Source: Euclidia mi (lineage: Eukaryota > Arthropoda > Insecta > Lepidoptera > Erebidae). Taken from it: 64,000 nucleotides of DNA. Both the position numbers and the translations under genes were made by a program. The stretch is from NCBI GenBank assembly GCA_944739405.2, contig OX123187.2, positions 38,482,394 through 38,546,393 on the forward strand, written 5' to 3'. The notes beneath the pieces are model-generated. The model was not told the DNA's origin. It made no database searches and saw only the letters and a list, made by a program, of their open reading frames with translations. Shown piece after piece: positions 57,064 to 64,000 of this stretch. Every line of letters starts with the position of its first letter. The stretch's first letter is position 1.

Positions 57064-58354
57064 CAAAATTACCATTAGCATTAAACATAAACGTAGTTAT
57101 ACACCAAACAGTAGAGCTACCGACAGGGAAAAACCAAAGGTCAATATTTTAAAGGGAATGATATTTATAGAAAACAAATTGACATTTAACTCTTTTTGTA
57201 ATCGCTAAGCCTTGATAACACTGAATGTATTATATAAAAACTAAAACGCAGCTATAGCGGTTCTCAATCAAACGTCAATTAATTTCATAATTTTGCAAGA
57301 AAAACGTAACTAATTGCGGAAAAGAACCAGCGTCACCTTGACCGACGAACGTGTTTGGGCGTGTCTGTCTGTAGGTGTGTCTCAATCACTTGCTCACCTC
57401 ACGTCTCACTGCTGTCAATAGACATCAAGTGGTAAATTGAAGTAACCGAATCTTTTGAACCACCGAGTACCGATGGCTCTATCCTGAAGCATTGTTGCTA
57501 AAACTAAATGAATATCAAGGACAGGCTTTTCATCCAATTTGTCATTTCATCCTCGTAATGTACTAGACTAGATAAGCAATGTGCCTTTAAACATTCATGC
57601 CTTGAAGGGCTGAATAGGAAAACTGTTTGCATATTTTTTATACCATTTGTCATCGGCGTAGTTGCCAGTGATAAAAGCCAAATCACTTGTCACAACATTT
57701 GTCGACACTGTGCCCGTTCATTCAGTCATAAATAATCCTTATACCTACCGGGAACGGTAGCATTTGAACGGCTCAGGCGCGAAGGCGTCTTGTTGGTCAC
57801 CTATCAATCAATTGGACTGAACCAACTTACTAAAAAAGTCGTATGACCAATGCGTCAGCACTAGTTTAAATGCCGAACTTGTTTGAATGCCATTAATTTA
57901 CTTTGACTTCCTTTGTAAATTGTACTTATTTACTTGCAAATACATAAAATCCTGCCGAGCCATTTATTTAAGAAAACATGTGAACGTCTTCCTTAACATT
58001 TTTGTTTTCATTCACTACTTACTGTAAACTATGTCAAGAGAACGATGAATATTGGAAATCCATCAGATTCACCCGGCATTAAATATAATACTATTGCAAT
58101 CATTCAGCTAGAAAGTAAAGTTTTTAAATGGGACTGTTCCGACTGTTTAAGCAATTTAGGTATATAGTGTTAGTTATCTACCTGAAAGTCTGCAATATGC
58201 ACAGGTATTCTGCTGTTGGTGTCATAATCATCATGTTAATAAAATTACTTGTACTGACAAATATTTCATAACAGAACCTAAACTACTGAAGGTAGAAACA
58301 GGCAGTTTTGACAATAACTACCTTACCTCACACTGGCACTCACTAACTACGAAA

Positions 58355-58480
58355 TTCAATATTCGATCTATAGATAGATCTGTAGATTTTAGATTCGTTT
58401 TTGCCATAAGTTCCATACAAAATACTTATGTCAAACACGAATCTCGAATCTCAAAATCCATGTATGGATCGAATATTGAA
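58355..58480. mobile_element. 126-bp foldback MITE
   Basis: TTCAATATTCGATC (58355-58368) is perfectly inverted at 58467-58480. Inner parts pair further (AGATTCGTTTTTGCCATAAGT with ACTTATGTCAAACACGAATCT). It is AT-rich and non-coding. Confidence 0.75.
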
Positions 58481-58775
58481 AATGGCCGTAAGAAAGGCTC
58501 TAAAATTCTGCCCCTAGGAGGGTAAAATAGGACTTGAAAGTTTGGGCGGGTGATGATACGGGTGACAGTCTCCTACGAATACTTATTAAGAATTATGATA
58601 ACATTGTTACCATACGCGTGACATTGTTTCTAAGAATTGTCTTATAATTGTGCATAGAGCATTTGCAATATCGTCAATCCTTGATATCATCTCAGCAACG
58701 ATTAATATATTCTAGATATACGAACGACGATTCTAAAGTAACATAATTGTGATTTAGGTACAAGTAATTTGCATC

Positions 58776-59064
58776 GATAGCCTATGAAGTGATAGCCATA
58801 AAGGCCGCGATTGCCTAGTGGAGATACCAACGGACTGCCATGCAGAGGGTATCGGGTTCGAATCCACGGCGCGCACCACTGACTTTTCGGAGTTATGTGC
58901 GTATTGAATTGTCAATTATCTAAACCATGGAAATACGCTATCCCTTAGGGTTGCGGAGGTCAGACAGGCAGTCGCTCCGTGGAAAAGCTAATATTCCGCC
59001 AAATCCGGTTAGACTAGAAAGCGGACCCCGGGTTGAGACTGGGATATCGCTAGGAGGATGATGA
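58776..59064 (+). mobile_element. Internally deleted SINE of the 49516 family
   Basis: Head AAAGGCCGCGATTGCCTAG and B box GGGTTCGAATCCACGG are intact. About 110 bp between GTCAATTATC and TAAACCATGG, present in 49516-49890, are missing. The flanking TTTGCATC repeats (58768-58775, 59065-59072) may be its target duplication. Confidence 0.8.
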
Positions 59065-60750
59065 GTTTGCATCCCTAATTGTTAATACCCTGTTAAGACA
59101 AAAGTAATTTAAAATACATAAGTAGCATACTATCAAAACAGAAATGCTTACTATATTGGCACTGTATCATGCTGTATGAAAACGGTAGATAAACTTTATA
59201 GAAGTTTGGAATACTATCAGTTTTATGTACAATATATAGGAATAACTATAAAATATTTATTGGGATTTTATAGCAATATAATGGCATGTATGCTATTGCA
59301 CGTTTTATGCAGTTAACGTCACATAAATTCAAGGAAACTTGGAATAAAAAATGTATTTCTTGTAGACTAGCACTATATCTCACCGATGTGATTGAGGTGC
59401 ACACGAGCCACAAATTTGCATAACTATTGAATAGATAATTAATAAAGGACATTACTCACTATGAGACAAGTACCTACGTTAGAAAATGGATAATACTCTA
59501 AATTAAATCAGCGCAGTAAGTACAAAACTTAAGGGACTTTTTCTGCTAAGGCATTAAAATTATCATTTTGTTTATTATAATATCTAATTGGTTATGCCTT
59601 CACATATTCTGAAATGATAGTGGTTTTATTTTACTGACCCGACGCATTAATGCAGAAAACACGATTGTAATTCGTTTCCTATTATGCAAATAAGTACACA
59701 GCTATTACATCACGTGACTAAAATATTTGATAGTTGAATGTGAGAAGGTAATTTGCGTTCAATTCAATGGTGCACGTTGCCGTTATGTGAATGGTCGAAT
59801 ACTCGGATCGGCAGGCGGTAGTCGCAGCTAGCATGCGTGATACGGCGACGACACCGGGCGGGTAGGTGCGCCACACAAAGACCTAGTACAATCTCTTCAC
59901 ATCGGAAGTACTAATCAAGGCAACGCAACACTTGTTAACTAATTTACTCACACAACTACATTACTCCACGTATCGATGCTTAAAGCTTACTCACCGTTTA
60001 TGTGACAATAAAGAGCAATAGCAAATCCAATTTTTCTATTAAATCCATTTCGAGAGCAACCGTGTCCGCATTCTTATTTTTTAACATTCGTGCGAGCGTA
60101 TTGTACATGTGATTCACCAAGGGCAGCCGGCTCGCTCGCATGCAATTTGAGCTGTGTTAACATCTTATTGTGTATCTCGATAAACTTTTTATGTTTTAAA
60201 ACGATTCTTCCTTGTTTTATGTCTTTGAATAACAGATTCTTGATTAAATGCCATAATATAATACAAGGGGCAACTGCATATTAGATATATCCTTGTTTTT
60301 CTAAGTCCTGAGCAATACGATTAGGATTAAAGTAAATCATAGGTACAAGTCATAACGTTAATGCAAGTACAATGCAACGAAGTAGTCAACCCGCCGCTAC
60401 TGGTGCTCTGTATTAAGGATACCATCCAAAAATGATCGTTTATTACTGTTGAAAAAAGAACATTAGTTTTTTTGTATTTTGGCTGATATTAGTGAAAATG
60501 AAACAATGTAGGTAGGCACTACACCTCGCGTTAGAATAGAAGACAATAATAATATAGTTGAATTTAACCATGCAAATGCGCTTCTTACTCGACATTCCGA
60601 TTGTGACGTTTCCCTTTATTTACTTAAACATTTAAATGAAGTCAATAAACCGGTTGTGGTGCACGGGTAGTGCACATGGTAGGTGAGTCTGATATGAGCC
60701 GCGAGGCATGTGTCATCCGTGTGAGACACGGTTCAGTTCATGAATCACGC

Positions 60751-63628
60751 CGACTCACTATGGTTCGTCTAGAACAAGCTAGCTAGACAAAAACAACTCT
60801 TAAATTCCTGGAAGTTAATTACTATTACGAACTCATTACCCCTATACATTGAGGATTACACCTATTAATTATCAATACTACCCTCATTAAGAGCGTCATT
60901 AAGGTATGTTTATAAGATGTTGACTATTTAAAGGGCATTCATTTGCATTTTTACATCATATTTGATAGCATTGTTTATGTCACTAAAAGAAATTTGTGAA
61001 AGTGTTTTTGTGATGGATTGTATACGTAAGGGTAAGTAGTTATATTTTATTTCATTTTCAACATGGGAACTTCATTCTTTAGTCTTATAAAATGAAATGT
61101 TTGAATTTTCACCCACTTTTTTACTCATTTTTTCAAATTCATCGGTCAAATAATAACATGTCCCCACTTGTCCCCACCGTAGAACCTATCATATACGATT
61201 CTCATAAGTGTCTAGTAGTTATACGTAAAAAAATTCATTGCGATATATTTGCACAACTAATTTTTATTTATTTTTTTCTTTCAACAGTTTTTACCGTCTC
61301 AAGAATGGATTTTTTCGAAGAATGGCTGAAACACCCGAAGGAAACGCGGAATGAGGAGCTCTTTCGGTTTATATCTTTGAGATATAATTTTGATGGTGTT
61401 ACGGAGCAGTCTCTGCGAGATATTAAAGTACTAATCTCAAGATATTCAACGAAATTTGCTGAAAAGTGGAGCAGCTGTGGAAGAAATCGAGAGCGATTCC
61501 TACAAAAGTATTCGACGTGGCTGGAGGGTCTTGACATATCTTTCGATGTGTCCGTTTATTTATCTCTGCCAACTACATCTGGAGAACCGGGACCCGGAAG
61601 ACCTACTAAAGATTTTGAACATTCTAGTCTCAAAACGAAGAGACGACGTGTAGACGATCTATTACAGTCCAGAAGTGCTAGTGAATTAATTTACGCCGCT
61701 GAAGTGTCAGCTCGAATCTCGGGTCAGAGAAGTGTAGCACGTCAAATTAAAGATGTGACTAGTGATCCTTCAATAACCAAGACCACGAGTGAAGAAAGTG
61801 CCCCCAGGAGTTTAACAAGTGAGGAAGCTTTAGCGTACTACGTTGATAGTAAATCAAGTAGCCATAGCTATAAGCAGACTCGGAAGTGGAGTATTAAAGC
61901 TGGACATAAGGTGTTTCCGTCAATGTACAGTGTTAGAAAGGCTAAAATAGCCTGCTACCCGTCAGGTGAACAAATTACAGTCAATGAAACGCATGCTGAA
62001 ATCAAAGTTCAGGCAATTCTTGATAAGACTGCCGAACGTTTAGTTTCAGCACAACAAGAAGTTGTACATAGTCTGTTACCTTGCACGTCATTCACATTAA
62101 TCAGTAAATGGGGTTGTGATGGAAGTTCCGGTCATAGTATGTACAAACAAAAATTCACTTATTGTGACGATAGTGACGAGTTTTTATTTGTATTTTCTTT
62201 CGTTCCTCTTCAATTGAAAGATGAAAGTGGTAATATTGTGTGGCAGAATCCTCGGCCCTGTTCTACAATGTATTGTCGGCCAATAAAGTTTATCTTTTCT
62301 AAGGAAACGAAAGATTTTACGATTTCGGAAACCAATAAGGTTTTAGAAGAGATAAACGCTTTATTGCCGACAACCTGCAAGGTGATGGAGACCGAAGTAT
62401 CTGTCACACATGTTATGCTTTTAACAATGATTGACGGAAAAGTTTGCAATGCTCTGACCGAAACTTCTTCCTCACAAAAATGTTTTATTTGTGGGGCAAC
62501 TCCAACAATGATGAATGATCTGTCAAAAGAGTTTGCTGCGGACAAAGATAATCTTGGTTTTGGTTTGTCTACGTTGCACGCTTGGATAAGGTGCTTTGAA
62601 TGCTTGCTTCACATTAGCTATCGACTAAATATAAAAAAATGGCAGTTAAGAACAGCCGAAGACAAAGCTAGTGTGAAACAACGTTCAGATGACATTAAAA
62701 AACGATTTAAAAGCGAAATGGGCTTGATTGTAGACAAACCAAAACCAGGGTTCGGTAACACTAATGACGGGAACACCGCGCGAAGATTTTTTGGAAATCC
62801 CGAGGCTAGTGCCGATATTACAGGGTTAGATGTTTCACTAATACAAAAATTTGGCATACTACTTCGCACTTTATCATCGGGATATGATATAAATATTGAA
62901 AAATTCGTTAACTTAGCTCAAGAAACTAGACAACTTTATGTAAATCTCTATTCATGGTATTACATGCCCGCTACTGTCCACAAAATACTTTTGCACAGTG
63001 GCGAAGTAATTAGATCGTCCCTTCTACCTATAGGCCAGCTTTCCGAGGAAGCACAGGAAGCTCGGAATAAGGACTGCAGAAGATTTCGTGAGCACAACAC
63101 ACGAAAGCGATCACGGGAGGCTACGAATAGAGATTTACTTAATATGTTATTGATAACATCTGACCCTGTAATAAACGGTTTACGAGAAGTTCCTCGGAAG
63201 AAAATAGGTACGCTTCCAACTGAAGTATTAGATTTAATTGTCCCATCTAGCTGTAAGGAACAAAATGTTAATATGATTTCTACTTTTCATAGTTCTGCCC
63301 CTCACGATCATGACTATTCAATGGATGATTCATCTGATGATAGTGATGATAATGAGTAATAGATTTAGTTCTTAGATATTTTATGCATCTGTTATTAGAT
63401 TTTATAGCGACGTCGAGGGATAAATCACTTTATAAAATGTTCAAAAAATATATTATACACATATGCCCGATAAATGTTTTTTTTTCATGATACCAGCTCA
63501 AATGACAAACTGCCTTGAAAAAAGTACCAAAAACCTTATATCTTTGCTTATTAACCGCATCTAGACATAAAAATCAAATAAAATAACTTTGTCTAGCTAG
63601 CTTGTTCTAGACGAACCATAGTGCGACT
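60751..63628 (+). mobile_element. Complete Transib element, copy 2
   Basis: Element 60756-63623 (2,868 bp) flanked by CGACT at 60751-60755 and 63624-63628. Inverted ends of ~37 bp are identical to copy 1. At the transposase 5' end CACTATG is followed after exactly 24 bp by ACAAAAACA; at the other end the same position reads ACAAAATTA. It is inverted relative to copy 1, with insertion sites about 52 kb apart. Confidence 0.97.
61013..63359 (+). CDS. Transib (RAG1-like) transposase, copy 2
   Basis: Best model is join(61013..61031, 61288..63359): a 19-nt first exon, a 256-bp GT-AG intron and the main exon, giving 696 residues starting MDCIRKVFTVSRMDFFEEW. The longer frame from 61092 (755 aa) exists only because this copy's intron happens to be open; copy 1 has a ~35-bp deletion there that breaks that frame without touching the splice sites. 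The main exon differs from copy 1 by two amino acids that I can find: Y for N in QKFTYCDDSD and S for P in LIVPSSCKE. The predicted catalytic D, D, E and zinc residues C, C, H, H are all kept. It looks able to encode an active enzyme, expressed on the same strand as the presumed host intron. Confidence 0.93.
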
Positions 63629-64000
63629 GCGACTATGCTACGGAACATGCTTCGCTAATGAACTGCATTGTATAAACCAGTTGTATTACTAGCAGTCAAG
63701 TATAGCAGCTTTACTGTGAGAAATTTTAAATCGAGGAGCACATAATTTTTTAATTAAGCCAAGATTTATTTGGAGATTAAGTTAAATATGGACACAAAAA
63801 ACAGTTATTTAACATGAGCACATGTTTTATTATATGACGTCAGTACAATTGTTATCGTGCTTAAAACAAACTAGGCTTAAAAATATATAATAATTCTAAT
63901 TAAATCTTTCTCACCAGGATCTCCGTCACTCTGGCAGTCTAATATTGTTATTTATGTTCACTGGCTCACTTGAAGAGTATAATCTGTGTGCTCTTAAAAA
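63629..64000. other. Unassigned DNA at right edge
   Basis: AT-rich with no recognised feature. Confidence 0.4.

Larger units (their letters stand above)
40442..60750 (+). other. Presumed long first intron of the second ABCC gene
   Basis: No ABCC exon was recognised here. Elements found are listed separately. Long stretches without any supported feature: 40442-41340, 41630-42150, 44000-45880, 48100-49500, 49910-50770, 52240-54350, 54630-56010, 57070-58350 and 59070-60750. These are AT-rich, with only short chance open frames. 59790-59880 is a small GC-rich patch of unknown nature. Confidence 0.5.

Noticed and set aside
59790..59880. GC-rich patch as exon 2 of the second ABCC gene
   Set aside because: No frame gives the exon 2 pattern (WLEE...PSL), and no matching phase-2 acceptor was found.
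61092..61304. The 755-residue transposase start in Transib copy 2
   Set aside because: The extra N-terminus translates intron sequence; copy 1 carries a deletion there that destroys this frame, and a spliced 19-nt exon fits both copies better.
1..64000. CRISPR arrays, bacterial operons, rRNA genes
   Set aside because: No regularly spaced repeats, no compact operons and no rRNA-like sequence; everything fits eukaryotic insect DNA.

Overview
The window looks like nuclear DNA of a moth or butterfly (Lepidoptera; a noctuoid is my inference and no species can be named). It is AT-rich, its genes are split into many short exons with canonical GT/AG borders and long introns, and it is packed with insect mobile elements: Transib, mariner, R1-, R4/Dong- and RTE-type LINE remnants, a solo LTR, short Helitrons, tRNA-derived SINEs and foldback MITEs.

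Host genes. One large gene fills the left 27 kb on the + strand: an ABC transporter of subfamily C (MRP4-like; the group that includes insect lethal(2)03659 and lepidopteran ABCC2/ABCC3). I could place 24 exons between 928 and 27185 with consistent reading phase from exon to exon, about 1,320 codons, covering TMD1, NBD1, TMD2, NBD2 and the stop codon. Only the first coding exon is missing and must lie left of base 1. At 40218-40441 sits the first coding exon of a second ABCC gene, with a strong start context, a GC-rich upstream region and a donor in the same phase as the missing exon 1 of the first gene. No further exon of it is visible, so its first intron would run past the right edge (>23 kb). 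The layout is therefore a head-to-tail ABCC tandem array.

Mobile DNA. The most striking content is two almost identical, complete Transib elements (6145-8978 and 60756-63623) in opposite orientation. Each has intact inverted ends starting CACTATG, a 5-bp target duplication (CGACC and CGACT) and an uninterrupted RAG1-like transposase. Each transposase appears to have a tiny spliced first exon. At the transposase 5' end, the heptamer is followed after 24 bp by ACAAAAACA, which closely resembles a V(D)J 23-RSS. One copy lies antisense in intron 3 of the first ABCC gene; the other lies sense in the presumed intron 1 of the second.

Most remaining structure is nested insertions that can be ordered from their target duplications: a GC-rich LINE end inside a SINE (31146-31653), a SINE inside a Helitron end (51310-51646), a solo LTR in the terminal repeat of a MITE (9443-9886), and an R1-type LINE abutting a chimeric SINE (4047). 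No bacterial features, CRISPR arrays or true tRNA genes were seen; tRNA-like boxes belong to SINEs.
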